A stretch of DNA of 64,000 nucleotides from Xestospongia bergquistia (GCA_963965975.1 OZ014413.1:1428501-1492500); one strand, 5' to 3'; shown: positions 32,522-44,326, counted from the first letter of the stretch. Notes: generated from the sequence alone by a model not told the origin. A program made the numbers and translations.

Positions 32522-34119
32522 ATGGCTGATCAAGAAGGACAACCTTTAGTGCTGAAGAAGAAATTGCAATACTGTATTAAAAGGTATCGTCTACAGCGCA
32601 TTAATTCTAAAAAAGCTCTCTTAGTTCTCATCTGGGATATTGCTTTCTCTTTGTATATAAGTGCTACAAGAATGATATTAATCAACCTCTTAGGACCAGC
32701 ACCTATATTTACTTGTACTCCATCGTTGTTCATACTACTGGCTTGTTTATTGGCTGATGGTTGGATTGGCAGATATCGTGGTGTCATGATTAGTTTTGTT
32801 CTTGGATTAATAACTTGGATAATTGTTGGTGTAAGTATCATATCAACTAACATTCCAATACTAGCATTTGGTATAGTTTCATTGCTTATAACTACAGCAT
32901 TATTTCGTCCTAATATCATACCATTCAATATTGACCAACTTATAGAAGCTTCAGGAGATGAACTAAGTGCTATTGTACAGTGGCATTTTTTTGGATCAAC
33001 TTTTTCATGTATTTTAACAGCAAGCATAAGTTATTTTATTGCTGATGAGCAGATTGGTATGTATTGGTATGTATATGGATACTCAAATATTTATCTTTTT
33101 GCACCAGCTGGTCTGGCTTTCTTAATTGTGATTATAAGTCACTCACTGTTCAAACAATGGCTGGATATTACACACCATAGCACCAATCCTGTTAAACTTG
33201 TTATAAAAGTACTTAACTATGCCAGGAAGAATAAACAACCAACAAATCGTAGTGCTCTTACATTTTGGTTGGAGGATTATCCTCCAAGACTTGATGTAGG
33301 TAAGGAGAAATATGGTGGACCTTTCTCAGAAGAGGAAGTAGAAGATGTCAAGACAGTCCTGAGACTGATACCACTTATTCTTTGCTTTTCTTGTTATGGT
33401 TCTGCATGGGACATTCAATGGAGTGCAGCTGGTGATAAGAACTTGAGTGGAGAACCTCTCTCTATTATCATAAACACATCTCAAAATGATCTAATTGAGG
33501 TGATATTATCATATGGTGCTATATTTGTTGTTGCTATCCTCTTTATTCTGCTCTATCGTTTCTTTGTTTACCCATGTTTCTATAATTACATTCCCAGTAT
33601 GCTGAAGAAAATAGGTCTGGGTCTCAGTATCACATTGGCCATTAATGTATCGTATATGATAATGGTGTTTGTTAGTCGTTTTATAGTGAAAAGTAAAGGT
33701 TGTTTACTAAATGGAGACTATAAACTACCTTTTGATTATAAATGGCAATTAATTCTACATATGTTTGCTGGTATCAGTTATTGTCTTGTACAACTAACAT
33801 CTCTCGAGTTCATATTAGCTCAAACTCCTAAATCAATGAGAGGAATATTAGTTGGATTATGGTATGGAGCAAGTGGTTGATGTCAATAGTAAACGCTTCA
33901 TTAGTCCTTCCATTTTTTAAAATAAAGTCTGGTCCTCTTGGTTGCAGTTTTTACTATTTTTTAACTAAGTCTGTCTTGAGTCTGTTTCTATTGATTGTAT
34001 TTTTGATATTAGCTAAACGATACAAACTGCGTGTGAGAGAGAACGAGATTGATGCTTATGTGGAGGTGCATGAAAACTTCACCAGATATCTTGATAAAGA
34101 AAAGAGATGTAGACGCTAG
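32522..34119 (+). pseudogene. POT/SLC15-like transporter with one frameshift (B1)
   Basis: Starting MADQEGQPLVLKKK, the frame is intact for 452 codons through LADGWIGRYRG, PNIIPFNIDQLIEASGDELS, NRSALTFWLEDYPPRLD with KYGGPFSEEEVEDVKTVLRL, and SLEFILAQTPKSMRGILVGL. At about 33874-33880 one G is missing from the GTGGGTTGATG run of paralogues (GTGGTTGATG here). The frame therefore stops, and the last 80 codons continue in another frame to 34119. A single G restores the family length of 532, so this is either a very young pseudogene or a sequence error. It is intron-free and in the same orientation as the host. Confidence 0.78.
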
Positions 34120-34440
34120 ATTGTCATAAATATTCGAAAGAGTGTGACATTAATGATATTAAGTTCCAGTTTTCAATTATCTCTATTATAATAATACCCT
34201 CGTACATAGCATCTCATAATTCAATTTATTTCTTTATTGTAATATCTTTATCTATCTAATGATAGAGTTTACATGTTTTATGTTGAACAGTACATGGTTA
34301 ATGTATGCTAACTGTGATTGAACGTGAATAAACTTTGAAACTGAAAGAGTGTCTTTTTAAATTTGTTTTGTCCATCTAAGACTCTGTCAAAACACTTCCT
34401 TTAAAAGCTTGAGCACAACAAGTTGATAACTGCTTTAACA

Positions 34441-34500
34441 TGGCTGATCAAGAAGGACAGCCTGTAATATTAAAGAAGAAATTGCAATGTCTATTATAAT
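34441..34500 (+). pseudogene. N-terminal stub of a cluster B transporter (B2)
   Basis: Only about 17 codons remain (MADQEGQPVILKKKLQC). They are fused directly to the TCTATTATAATAATACCC sequence that normally follows the stop codon by about 70 bp. The full transporter body has been deleted while the promoter block and 3' flank remain. Confidence 0.75.
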
Positions 34501-34663
34501 AATACCCTTGTACATAGCACCTTACAATTCAATTGATTTTTTTTACTGTAATGATATCCTTATCTATCTAATGATAAATAGAGTTTACATTTCTTATGTT
34601 GCACATTACATGGTACCATATACTTATTTTGCTAGAACATAAAGAAACTTTGAAAACGAGATT

Positions 34664-34695
34664 GGAGCAAATAACTTTTAAAAGTTATTTGCTCC
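34664..34695. repeat. Perfect 32-bp palindrome
   Basis: GGAGCAAATAACTTTT is followed at once by its exact reverse complement. Other copies of this upstream block keep only the right half (TTTAAAAGTTATTTG), so the left arm is new here. It lies about 85 bp before the B3 start. Confidence 0.9.
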
Positions 34696-34780
34696 ATCTA
34701 AGACTGTTTTTAAAACCGTTCACTTTGTCAAAACACTTACTTGAAAAGCTTGACTGTAACAAGTTGATAATCACTTTACA

Positions 34781-36400
34781 ATGGCTGATCAAGGAGGACA
34801 ACATTTAGTGTCGAAGAAGAAATTGCAATGCTGTACTAAAAGGTATCGTCTACAGTGTGTTAAATCTAAAAAAGCTATCTTGTTTCTCATCTGAGATATT
34901 GCTTTCTCTTTGTATATATTGCTTTCTCTTTGTATTTCTCTTTGCTGCAAGAATGATATTAATCAACCTCTAGGACCAATAACTGTATTTGAGTTTTGTT
35001 CATCATTGTTCATTGTACTGGCTGGTTTATTGGCTGATAGTTGGATTGGTCGATATCGTGGTGTCATGACTAGTTTTGTTCTTTGGATTAATAACTTGGA
35101 TAATTATTGGTGTAAGTATCATATCAACTAACATTCCTATACCAGCATTTGGTATAGCTTCATTGCTTATAACTTCAGCATTATTTCGTGCTAATATCAT
35201 ACCATTCAATATTGACCAACTTGTAGAAGCTTCAGGAGATGAACTAAGTGCTATTGTACAGTGGCATTTTTTTGGATCAACTTTTTCATGTATTTTAACA
35301 GCAGGCATAAGTTATTTTATTGCTGATGAACAGATTGGTATGTATTGGTATGTATCTGGATACAAAAATATTTATCTTTTTGCACCAGCTGGTCTGGCTT
35401 TCTTAATTGTGATTATAAGTCACTCACTATTCAAACAATTGCTGGATATTACACACCATAGCACCAATCCTGTCAAACCTGTTGCAAAAGTACTTAACTA
35501 TACTAGGAAGAATAAACAACCAACAAATTGTAGTGTTCTTACATTTTGGTTGAATGATTATCCTCCAAGACTTGATGTAGGCAAGGAGAAATATGGTGGA
35601 CCTTTCTTAGAAGAGAAAGTAGAAGATGTCAAGACAGTCCTGAGACTGTTACCACTTTTTTTTGCTTTTCTTGTTATGGTTCTGCATGGAACATTCAATG
35701 GGGTGCAGCTGCTGATAAGAACTTGAGTGGAGAACCTCTCTCTATTATTGTAAACACATCTCAAAATGATCTAATTGAGGTGATATTATCATATGGTGCT
35801 ATATTTGTTGTTGCTATTCTCTTTATTCTGCTCTATCATTTCTTCATTTACCCATGTTTCTATAATTACATTCCCAGTATGCTGAAGAGAATAGGTCTGG
35901 GTCTATGTATTACATTGGCCATTAATGTATCGTACATGATAATGGTGTTTGTTAGTTGTTTTATAGTGAAAAGTAAAGGTTGTTTACTAAATGGAGACTT
36001 TAAACTACCTTTTGATTATAAATGGCAATTAATTCTACATATGTTTGCTGGTATCAGTTATTGTCTTGTACAACTAACATTTCTTGAGTTCATATTAGCT
36101 CAGACTCCTAAATCAATGAGGGGAATATTAGTTGGATTATGGTATGGAGTAAGTGGGTTGATGTCAATAGTAAACACTTCATTAATACTTCCATTTTTTA
36201 ATATAAAGTCTGGTCCTCTTGGTTGCAGTTTTTACTACTTTTTAACTAAGTTTGTCTTTAGTTTGTTTGTATTGATGGTGTTTATGATATTAGCTAAACG
36301 ATACAAGCTACGTGTGAGAGAGAATGAGATTGATGTTTATGCAGAGGTGCATGAACACTTCACTAGGTACCTCGATGAAGAAGAGAAATGTAGAAGCTAG
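34781..36400 (+). pseudogene. POT/SLC15-like transporter, multiply broken (B3)
   Basis: The start MADQGGQHLVSKKK is followed by a nonsense codon (ATCTGAGATATT where intact copies have ATCTGGGATATT, near 34892). A tandem duplication of the next segment (TTGCTTTCTCTTTGTAT twice) follows. There is a frameshift near 35080 at the TTTGTTCTTTGG site and another near 35660-35725. Between breaks the family order is intact: LLADSWIGRYRG, ANIIPFNIDQLVEASGDELS, the KYGGPF linker and SMRGILVGLWYGVSGLMS to a normal stop at 36400. The nonsense codon is shared with fragment B9, so the two come from one dead ancestor. Confidence 0.85.
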
Positions 36401-36519
36401 ATTGTCATAAATATTTGAAAGAGTGTGACATTAATGATATTAAGTTCCAGTTTTTAATTCTCTTGTGAATGGTGTGTGTTGTGTGTTTACTGTTTTGCAA
36501 CTACAAGAGCAATTACAAA

Positions 36520-36760
36520 TTGTGATTGAATATAGATAAACTTTGAAACAGAAATGACTGTCTTTTGATAGTTATTCAGTCTAACAAAAGACTGTAGCTA
36601 TTCCAAATTGTGATGCAATAATAGATAAGCTTTGAAAAAGAAAGGATTGTCTTTTAAAATTATTAAGTCTATAAAAAGATTGTTTTTAAAACCATTCACT
36701 TCATCAAAACAACGTCTTTCTTGAAAAGCTTGACCATAACAAGGTGATAATCACTTTATA
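36520..36760 (+). promoter_or_regulatory. Conserved upstream block of B4
   Basis: The same arrangement precedes every cluster B copy: a (A)ATAAACTTTGAAAC element, a TTTTTAAAACCATTCAC element, then CTTGAAAAGCTTGACC and GTTGATAATCACTTTA ending just before the ATG. Conservation up to the start codon implies that the 5' UTR and probably the core promoter were duplicated with each gene. The AATAAA of some copies may also serve as polyadenylation signal of the preceding gene. Confidence 0.5.
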
Positions 36761-38359
36761 ATGGCTGATCAAGAAGAACAACCTTTAATGTCGAAGAAGA
36801 AATCACAATGCTGTATTAAAAGGTATCGTCTACAGTGCATTAATTCTAAAAATGCTATTTTAGTTCTAATCTGGGATATTGCTTTCTCTTTGTATATAAG
36901 TGCTACAAGAATGATATTAATCAACCTCTTAGGACCATCACCTATATTTACTTATACTCCATTATTGTTCATACTACTGGCTGGTTTATTGGCTGATGGT
37001 TGGATTGGTCGATATCGTAGTGTCATGACTAGTTTTATTTTTGGATTAATAACTTGGATAATTGTTGGTGTAAGTATCATATCAACTAACATACCAATAC
37101 TAGCATTTGGTATAGTTTCATTGCTTATAACTACAGCATTATTTCGTGCTAATATAATACCATTCAATATTGACCAACTTATAGAAGCTTCAGGAGATGA
37201 GCTAAGTGCTATTGTACAGTGGCATTTTTTTGGATCAACTTTTTCATGTATTTTAACAGCAAGCATAAGTTATTCTATTGCTGATGAACAGATTGGTATG
37301 TATTGGTATGTATCCGGATACAAAAATATTTATCTTTTTGCACCAGCTGGTCTGGCTTTCTTAATTGTGATTATAAGTCACTCACTATTCAAACAATGGC
37401 TGGATATTACACACCATAGCACCAATCCTGTTAAACTTGTTATAAAAGTACTTAACTATACTAGGAAGAATAAACAACCAACAAATCGTAGCGCTCTTAC
37501 ATTTTGGTTGGAGGATTATCCTCCAAGACTTGATGTAGGCAAGGAGAAATATGGCAGACCTTTCTTAGAAGAGGAAGTAGAAGATGTCAAGACAGTCCTG
37601 AGACTGTTACCACTTATTCTTTGCTTTTCTTGTTATGGTTCTGCATGGGACATTCAATGGGGTGCAGCTGCTGATAAGAACTTGAGTGGAGAACCTCTCT
37701 CTATTATTATAAACACATCTCAAAATGATCTAATTGAAGTGATATTATCATATGCTGCTGTATTTGTTGTTGCTATCCTCTTTATTCTGCTCTATCGTTT
37801 CTTTATTTACCCATGTTTCTATAATTACATTCCCAGTATGCTGAAGAGAATAGGCCTAGGTCTCAGTATTACATTGGCCATTAATGTATCGTATATGATA
37901 ATGGTGTTTGTTAGTTGTTTTATAGTGAAAAGTAAAGGTTGTTTACTAAATGGAGACTATAAACTACCTTTTGATTATGAATGGCAATTAATTCCACATA
38001 TGTTTGCTGGTATAAGTTATTGTCTTGTACAACTAACATCTCTTGAGTTCATATTAGCTCAGACTCCTAAATCAATGAGAGGAATATTAGTTGGATTATG
38101 GTATGGAGTAAGTGGGTTGATGTCAATAGTAAACACTTCATTAGTCCTTCCGTTTTTAAATATAAAGTCTGGTCCTCTTGGTTGCAGTTTTTACTACTTT
38201 TTAACTAAGTCTGTCTTTAGTCTGTTTCTATTGATTGTATTTTTGATATTAGCTAAACGATACAAACTGCGTGTGAGAGAGAACGAGATTGATGTTTATG
38301 TGGAGGTGCATGAAAACTTCACTAGGTACCTCAATGGAGAAGAAAAATCTAAACGCTAG
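36761..38359 (+). CDS. POT/SLC15-like transporter (B4)
   Basis: Intact single-exon gene of 532 residues. The start MADQEEQPLM follows the family-wide conserved upstream block. TM1 reads AILVLIWDIAFSLYISATRM, without ExxER. The loop motif LLADGWIGRYRS, ANIIPFNIDQLIEASGDELS, and the linker NRSALTFWLEDYPPRLDVGK with KYGRPFLEEEVEDVKTVLRL follow. KYGRPF has Arg where other copies have Gly. The late block is LTSLEFILAQTPKSMRGILVGL and the tail ends VEVHENFTRYLNGEEKSKR. About 12 hydrophobic segments are visible. It is transcribed in the host direction inside intron 35. Neighbours B5 and B6 lie 1.95 kb apart, a regular tandem period. Substrate unknown. Confidence 0.84.
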   Translation: MADQEEQPLMSKKKSQCCIKRYRLQCINSKNAILVLIWDIAFSLYISATRMILINLLGPSPIFTYTPLLFILLAGLLADGWIGRYRSVMTSFIFGLITWIIVGVSIISTNIPILAFGIVSLLITTALFRANIIPFNIDQLIEASGDELSAIVQWHFFGSTFSCILTASISYSIADEQIGMYWYVSGYKNIYLFAPAGLAFLIVIISHSLFKQWLDITHHSTNPVKLVIKVLNYTRKNKQPTNRSALTFWLEDYPPRLDVGKEKYGRPFLEEEVEDVKTVLRLLPLILCFSCYGSAWDIQWGAAADKNLSGEPLSIIINTSQNDLIEVILSYAAVFVVAILFILLYRFFIYPCFYNYIPSMLKRIGLGLSITLAINVSYMIMVFVSCFIVKSKGCLLNGDYKLPFDYEWQLIPHMFAGISYCLVQLTSLEFILAQTPKSMRGILVGLWYGVSGLMSIVNTSLVLPFLNIKSGPLGCSFYYFLTKSVFSLFLLIVFLILAKRYKLRVRENEIDVYVEVHENFTRYLNGEEKSKR

Positions 38360-38559
38360 ATTGTCTTAAGTATTTGAAAGAGTGTGACATTAATGATATT
38401 AAGTTCGAGTTTTCAATTCTCTCTATTATAATAATACCTTGTACATAGCACCTCACAATTCGATTTATTCTCTTTATTGTAATGATATCTTTAACTATCT
38501 AATGATAAATAGAGTTTATACATCTTATGTTGAACATTACATTGTTATCATATACATGT

Positions 38560-38708
38560 TTTACTAATTGTGATTGAACATGAAGAAACTTTGAAACTGA
38601 AACATTTAAAAGTTATTTGTTCCATCTAAAACGGTTTTTAAAACCATTCACTTTGTCAAAACACTTTCTTGAAAAGCTTGATTGTAACAAGTTGGTAATT
38701 GCTTTAAC
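38560..38708 (+). promoter_or_regulatory. Conserved upstream block of B5
   Basis: GAAACTTTGAAACTGAAACA, ACGGTTTTTAAAACCATTCA and TTGAAAAGCTTGATTGTAAC are spaced as in the other copies and end at the ATG at 38709. Equivalent blocks precede B6 (about 40530-40664), B7 (42660-42752) and B10 (44845-44976). Confidence 0.5.
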
Positions 38709-40307
38709 ATGTCTGATCAAGAAGAACAACATTTAGTGTTGAAGAAGAAATTGCAATACTATATTAAAAGGTATCATCTACAGCGCATTAATTCTAAAAA
38801 AGCTATCTTAGTTCTCATCTGGGATATTGCTTTCTCTTTGTATATAAGTGCTGCAAGAATGATATTAATCAACCTCTTAGGACCATCACCTATATTTACT
38901 TATACTCCATCATTGTTCATGCTACTGGCTGGTTTATTGGCTGATAGTTGGATTGGTCGATATCGTAGTGTCATGGCTAGTTTTGTTCTTGGATTAATAA
39001 CTTGGACAATTGTTGGTGTAAGTATCATATCAACTAACATTCCAATACTAGCATTTGGTATAGTTTCATTGCTTATAACTACAGCATTATTTCGTGCTAA
39101 TATCATACCATTCAATATTGACCAACTTATAGAAGCTTCAGGAGATGAGCTAAGTGCTATTGTACAGTGGCATTTTTTTGGATCAACTTTTTCATGTATT
39201 TTAACAGCAAGCATAAGTTATTTTATTGCTGATGAGCAGATTGGTATGTATTGGTATGTATATGGATACAAAAATATTTATCTTTTTGCACCAGGTGGTC
39301 TGGCTTTCTTAATTGTGATTATAAGTCATTCACTATTCAAACGATGGCTGGATATTACACACCATAGCACCAATCCTGTTAAACTTGTTGCAAAAGTACT
39401 TAACTATAGTAGAAAGAATAAACAACCAACAAATCGTAGTGCTCTTACATTTTGGTTGGAGGATTATCCTCCAAGACTGGATGTAGGCAAGGAGAAATAT
39501 GGTGGACCTTTCTTAGAAGAGGAAGAAGAAGATGTCAAGACAGTCCTGAGACTGATACCACTTATTCTTTGCTTTTCTTGTTATGGTTCTGCATGGGACA
39601 TTCAATGGAGTGCAGCTGGTGATAAGAACTTGAGTGGAGAACCTCTCTCTGTTATCATAAACGCATCTCAAAATGATCTAATTGAGGTGATATTATCATA
39701 TGGTGCTATATTTGTTGTTGCTATTCTCTTTATTCTGCTCTATCATTTCTTTGTTTATCCGCATTTCTATAATTACATTCCCAGTATGCTGAAGAGAATA
39801 GGCCTAGGTCTCAGTATTACATTGGCCATTAATGTATCGTACATGATAATGGTGTTTGTTAGTCGTTTTATAGTGAAAAGTAAAGGTTGTTTGCTAAATG
39901 GAGACTTTAAACTACCTTTTGATTATAAATGGCAATTTATTCTACATATGTTTGCTGGTATCAGTTATTGTCTTGTACAACTAACATCTCTCGAATTTAT
40001 ATTAGCTCAAACTCCTAAATCGATGAGAGGAATATTAGTTGGATTATGGTATGGAATAAGTGGGTTGATGTCAATAGTAAACACTTCATTAAAACTTCCA
40101 TTTTTTAATATAAAGTCTGGTCCTCTTGGTTGCAGTTTTTGCTACTTTTTAACTAAGTCTGTCTTGAGTTTGTTTGAATTGATTGTGTTTCTGATATTAG
40201 CTAAACGATACAAGCTACGTGTGAGAGAGAATGAGATTGATGTTTATGCAGAGGTGCATGAACACTTCACTAGGTACCTCGATGAAGAAGAGAAATGTAG
40301 AAGCTAG
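38709..40307 (+). CDS. POT/SLC15-like transporter (B5)
   Basis: Intact single-exon gene of 532 residues, nearly the same as B4. It starts MSDQEEQHLVLKKK. Motifs in order are LLADSWIGRYRSVMA, ANIIPFNIDQLIEASGDELS, KRWLDITHHSTNPVKLVAK, NRSALTFWLEDYPPRLDVGK, KYGGPFLEEEEEDVKTVLRL and LTSLEFILAQTPKSMRGILV. The tail is AEVHEHFTRYLDEEEKCRS. The central acidic run has five Glu (LEEEEED), where B4 has LEEEVED. The last 150 codons match B3 most closely, including the tail, which hints at conversion or unequal exchange between copies. ExxER is absent. It is head-to-tail with B4 and B6 in the host sense orientation. Confidence 0.84.
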   Translation: MSDQEEQHLVLKKKLQYYIKRYHLQRINSKKAILVLIWDIAFSLYISAARMILINLLGPSPIFTYTPSLFMLLAGLLADSWIGRYRSVMASFVLGLITWTIVGVSIISTNIPILAFGIVSLLITTALFRANIIPFNIDQLIEASGDELSAIVQWHFFGSTFSCILTASISYFIADEQIGMYWYVYGYKNIYLFAPGGLAFLIVIISHSLFKRWLDITHHSTNPVKLVAKVLNYSRKNKQPTNRSALTFWLEDYPPRLDVGKEKYGGPFLEEEEEDVKTVLRLIPLILCFSCYGSAWDIQWSAAGDKNLSGEPLSVIINASQNDLIEVILSYGAIFVVAILFILLYHFFVYPHFYNYIPSMLKRIGLGLSITLAINVSYMIMVFVSRFIVKSKGCLLNGDFKLPFDYKWQFILHMFAGISYCLVQLTSLEFILAQTPKSMRGILVGLWYGISGLMSIVNTSLKLPFFNIKSGPLGCSFCYFLTKSVLSLFELIVFLILAKRYKLRVRENEIDVYAEVHEHFTRYLDEEEKCRS

Positions 40308-40664
40308 ATTGTCATAAATATTTGAAAGAGTGTGACATTAATGATATTAAGTTCCAGTTTTCATTTCTCTCTATTATAATAATACCCTCGTACATAGCAC
40401 CTCACAATTCAATTTATACTCTTTATTGTAATGATATCTTTATCTATCTAATGATAAATAGAGAGTATACATCTTATGTTGAACATTACATTGTTAACAT
40501 ATACATGTTTTACTAATTGTGATTGAACATGAATAAACTTTGAAACTGAAAGACTGTCTTTTAAAAGTTATTTTGTGCATCTAAGACTGTTTTTTAAAAC
40601 CATTGACTCTGTCTAAACACTTCCTTGAAAAGCTTGACCACAACAAGTTGACGATCACTTTAAC

Positions 40665-42262
40665 ATGGCTAATCAAGGAGGACAACCTTTAGTGTTAAAG
40701 AAGAAATTGCAATGTTGTCCTAAAAGGTATCATCTACCACTTGTTAGATCTAAAAAAGCTATCTTAGTTCTCATCTGGGATATTGCTTTCTCTTTGTATA
40801 TAAGTGCTACAAGAATGGTATTAATCAACCTCTTAGGACCAATACCTGTATTTGAATTTAGTTCATCTTTATTCGTAGTCCTGGCTGGTTTATTGGCTGA
40901 TTGTTGGATTGGTCGATATTGTAGTGTCATGGCTAGTTTTATTTTTGGATTAATAACTTGGATAATTGTTGGTGTAAGTATCATATCAACTAACATTCCT
41001 ATACTAGCATTGGTATAGCTTTATTGCTTATTATTTCAGCATTATTTCGTGCTAATATCATACCATTCAATATTGACCAACTTGTAGAAGCTTCAGGAGA
41101 TGAGCTAAGTGCTATTGTACAGTGGCATTTTTTGGGATCAACTATTGGCTTTATCTTAACAGGAAACTTATATTATTTCTTAGCTGATGAGCAGATTGGT
41201 ATATATTGGTATCTATCTGGATACTCAAATATTTATCTTTTGGCACCAGCTGGTCTCGCCTTTTTAGTCGTAATTATAAGTCACTCACTGTTCAAACAAT
41301 GGCTGGATATTACACACCATAGCACCAATCCTGTTAAACTTGTTGCAAAAGTACTCAACTATGCCAGGAAGAATAAACAACCAACAAATCGTAGTGCTCT
41401 TACATTTTGGTTGGAGGATTATCCTCCAAGACTGGATGTAGGCAAGGAGAAATATGGTGGACCTTTCTCAGAAGAGGAAGTAGAAGATGTTAAGACAGTC
41501 CTGAGACTGATACCACTTATTCTTTGCTTTTCTTGTTTTGGCTCTACATGGGATGTTCAATGGAATGCAGCGGCTGAAATGAATTTAAATGGTGAACCTC
41601 TCTCTATTATTGTAAACGCATCTCAAAATGATCGACTTGAGATGATATTTTCATATGATGCTGTATTTGTTGTTGCTATCCTCTTTATTCTGCCCTATCA
41701 TTTCTTTATTTACCCATGTTTCTATAATTACATTCCCAGTATGCTGAAGAGAATAGGCCTAGGTCTCAGTATCACATTGGCCATTAATGTATCGTATATA
41801 ATAATGGTGTTTGTTAGCCATTTTATAGTGAAAAGTAAAGGTTGTTTACTAAATGGAGACTATAAACTACCTTTTGATTATAAATGGCAATTAATTCCAC
41901 ATATGTTTGCTGGTATCAGTTATTGTCTTGTACAACTAACATCTCTTGAGTTCATATTAGCTCAGACTCCTAAATCAATGAGGGGAATATTAGTTGGATT
42001 ATGGTATGGAATAAGTGGAGTGATGTCAATAGTAAATGTTTTAGTATTCTTTTTATTTTCAAAAATAAAGTCTGGTCCTCTTGGTTGCAGTTTTGACTAC
42101 TTTTTAACTAAGTCTGTCTTGAGTCTGTTTGTATTGATTGTATTTCTGTTACTAGCTAAACGATACAAGCTGCGTGTGAGAGAGAATGAGATTGATGTTT
42201 ATGTGGAGGTGCATGAACGCTTCACTAGATATCTTGATGAAGAAGAAAGATGTAGACGCTAG
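40665..42262 (+). pseudogene. POT/SLC15-like transporter with one frameshift (B6)
   Basis: The frame opens MANQGGQPLVLKKK and runs 117 codons to IISTNIPILAL. There one T is missing (TAGCATTGGTATAG where paralogues have TAGCATTTGGTATAG, near 41010). The remaining 412 codons are open in the next frame to the stop at 42262. Restoring one base gives a normal 532-residue protein with LLADCWIGRYCS, ANIIPFNIDQLVEASGDELS, KYGGPFSEEEVEDVKTVLRL and SMRGILVGLWYGISGVMS. The single lesion in a T run could be an assembly error, an allele or a new pseudogene. The N-terminal variant PLVRSKK is shared with B7, and B10 has a related PFVRSKK. Confidence 0.78.
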
Positions 42263-42487
42263 ATTGTCATAAATATTTGAAAGAATGTGACATTAATGAT
42301 TTAAGTTCTAATTCTCAATTCTCTTTGTTATAAAAATATCCTTGTACGTATTACCTCATAATTCAATTTATTCTCTTTATTGTAATGATATTTTTATCTA
42401 TCTCATGACAAATGAGTTTACATGTCTTACTTCGAATGGTACATGTTTACCATTTACATGTTTTTCTAACTGTGATTGAACTTAAAT

Positions 42488-42672
42488 ATTGATTGTTTGA
42501 TTTAACTAATACATGGTTATACAGCAGGTTGAATATGCAAAAGTAAATGTAATACTATTTTGATTACTAATGTATTGTGAAATTAATGGTTATGTAGCTA
42601 CATAAGCATTAGTACACTAGTAATGAAAACAGTATTGTGCTTACTTTTTAACAAAAATAATTGTGCAATTGC
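42488..42672. mobile_element. Partial mariner-like MITE, sister of 46839-47080
   Basis: The core from TTTGATTTAACTAATACATG through AACAAAAATAATTGTGCAAT is nearly identical to the interior of the element at 46839-47080, but both terminal CACTGTAAAA ends are gone. It lies after B6 exactly as the complete element lies after B10. Confidence 0.7.
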
Positions 42673-42752
42673 AGACTTTTTTTAAAACAATTGACTCTGT
42701 CAAAACACTTCCTTGAAAAGCTTGACCACAACAAGTTGACGATCACTTTAAC

Positions 42753-43765
42753 ATGGCTGATCAAGAGGGACAACCTTTAGTGTTAAAGAAGAAATTGCAA
42801 TGTTTTCCTAAAAGGTATCATCTACCACTTGTTAGATCTAAAAAAGCTATCTGGGTTCTCATTTGGGATATTGCTTTCTCATTTTATACAAATGCTACAA
42901 GAATGATATTAATCAACCTCTTAGGACCATTACCAATACCTGTATTTGAATTTAGTTCATCTTTATTCATACTCCTAACTGGTTTATTGGCTGATTGTTG
43001 GATTGGTTGATATCGTAGTGTCATGACTAGTTTTATTTTTGGATTAATAACTTGGATAATTGTTGGTGTAAGTATCATATCAACTAACATTCCTATACTA
43101 GCATTTGGTATAGCTTTATTGCTTATAACTACAGCATTATTTCGTGCTAATATCATACCATTCAATATTGACCAACTTATAGAAGCTTCAGGAGATGAAC
43201 TAAGTGCTATTGTACAGTGGCATTTTTTGGATCAACTTTTTCATGTATTTTAACAGCAAGCATAAGTTATTTTATTGCTGATGAGCAGATTGGTATGTAT
43301 TGGTATGTATCTGGATACTCAAATATTTATCTTTTTGCACCAGCTGGTCTGGCTTTCTTAATTGTGATTATAAGTCACTCACTATTCAAACAATGGCTGG
43401 ATATTACACACCATAGCACCAATCCTGTTAAACTTGTTATAAAAGTACTTAACTATTTATATTAGCTCAAACTCCTAAATCAATGAGAGGAATATTAGTT
43501 GGATTATGGTATGGAGTAATTGGAGTGATGTCAATAGTAAACACTTCATTAGTACTTCCATTTTTTAATATAAAGTCTGGTCCTCTTGGTTGCAGTTTTT
43601 ACTACTTTTAACTAAGTCTGTCTTTAGTCTGTTTGTATTGATGGTGTTTCTGATATTAGCTAAACGATACAAACTGCGTGTGAGAGAGAACGAGATTAAT
43701 GTTTATGTTGAGGTACATGAAAACTTCACCAGATATCTTGATAAAGAAAAGAAATGTAGATGCTA
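42753..43765 (+). pseudogene. POT/SLC15-like transporter with internal deletion (B7)
   Basis: The start MADQEGQPLVLKKK is intact. There is a nonsense codon in the loop motif (GATTGGTTGATAT where intact copies have GGTCGA, at about 43008). One T is missing near 43229 in the run before GGATCAAC. A deletion of several hundred bp near 43457 joins KVLNY directly to ILAQTPKSMRG. A further base is missing near 43605. The end matches family tails (VEVHENFTRYLDKEKKC). Three kinds of damage make it clearly dead. It still has the full conserved upstream block. Confidence 0.87.
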
Positions 43766-44269
43766 GATTGTCATAAATATACGAAAGAATGTGACATTAA
43801 TGATATTAAGTTCCAAGTTTCAATTCTCTCTATTATAATAATACCCTCGTACATAGCATCTCATAATTCAATTTATTTCTTTATTGTAATATCTTTATCT
43901 ATCTAATGATAGAGTTTACATATCTTATGTTGAACAGTACATGGTTATCATATGTTTTACTAATTGTGATTGAACATGCAGAAACTTTGAAACTAAAACT
44001 TTTAAAAGTTGTTTGTTCCATCTAAAACTATTTTCACTCTGTCAAATTTATTCTCTTTATTGTAAAGATATCTTTAACTATCTAATGACAAATAGAGGTT
44101 ACATGTCTTATGTTGAACAGTACATGGTTAATGTATACTAACTGTGATTGAACGTGAATAAACTTTGAAACTGAAAGAGTGTCTTTTTAAAGTTGTTTTG
44201 TCCATCTAAGACTCTGTCAAAACACTTCCTTTAAAAGCTTGAGCACAACAAGTTGATAACTGCTTTAAC

Positions 44270-44326
44270 ATGGCTGATCAAGGACAGCCTGTTGTATTAA
44301 AGAAGAAATTGCAATGTCTATTATAA
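44270..44326 (+). pseudogene. N-terminal stub of a cluster B transporter (B8), duplicate of B2
   Basis: ATGGCTGATCAAGGACAGCC and about 13 further codons are fused to TCTATTATAATAATACCC at the same junction as in B2. Flanking DNA on both sides also matches the B2 flanks, so this stub was copied as part of a larger segment. Confidence 0.75.

Noticed and set aside
32530-33027. Minus-strand frames antisense to the transporters (also near 35027, 36952, 38900 and 45108)
   Set aside because: They recur antisense to the same conserved segment in every paralogue and so simply reflect the sense coding sequence.
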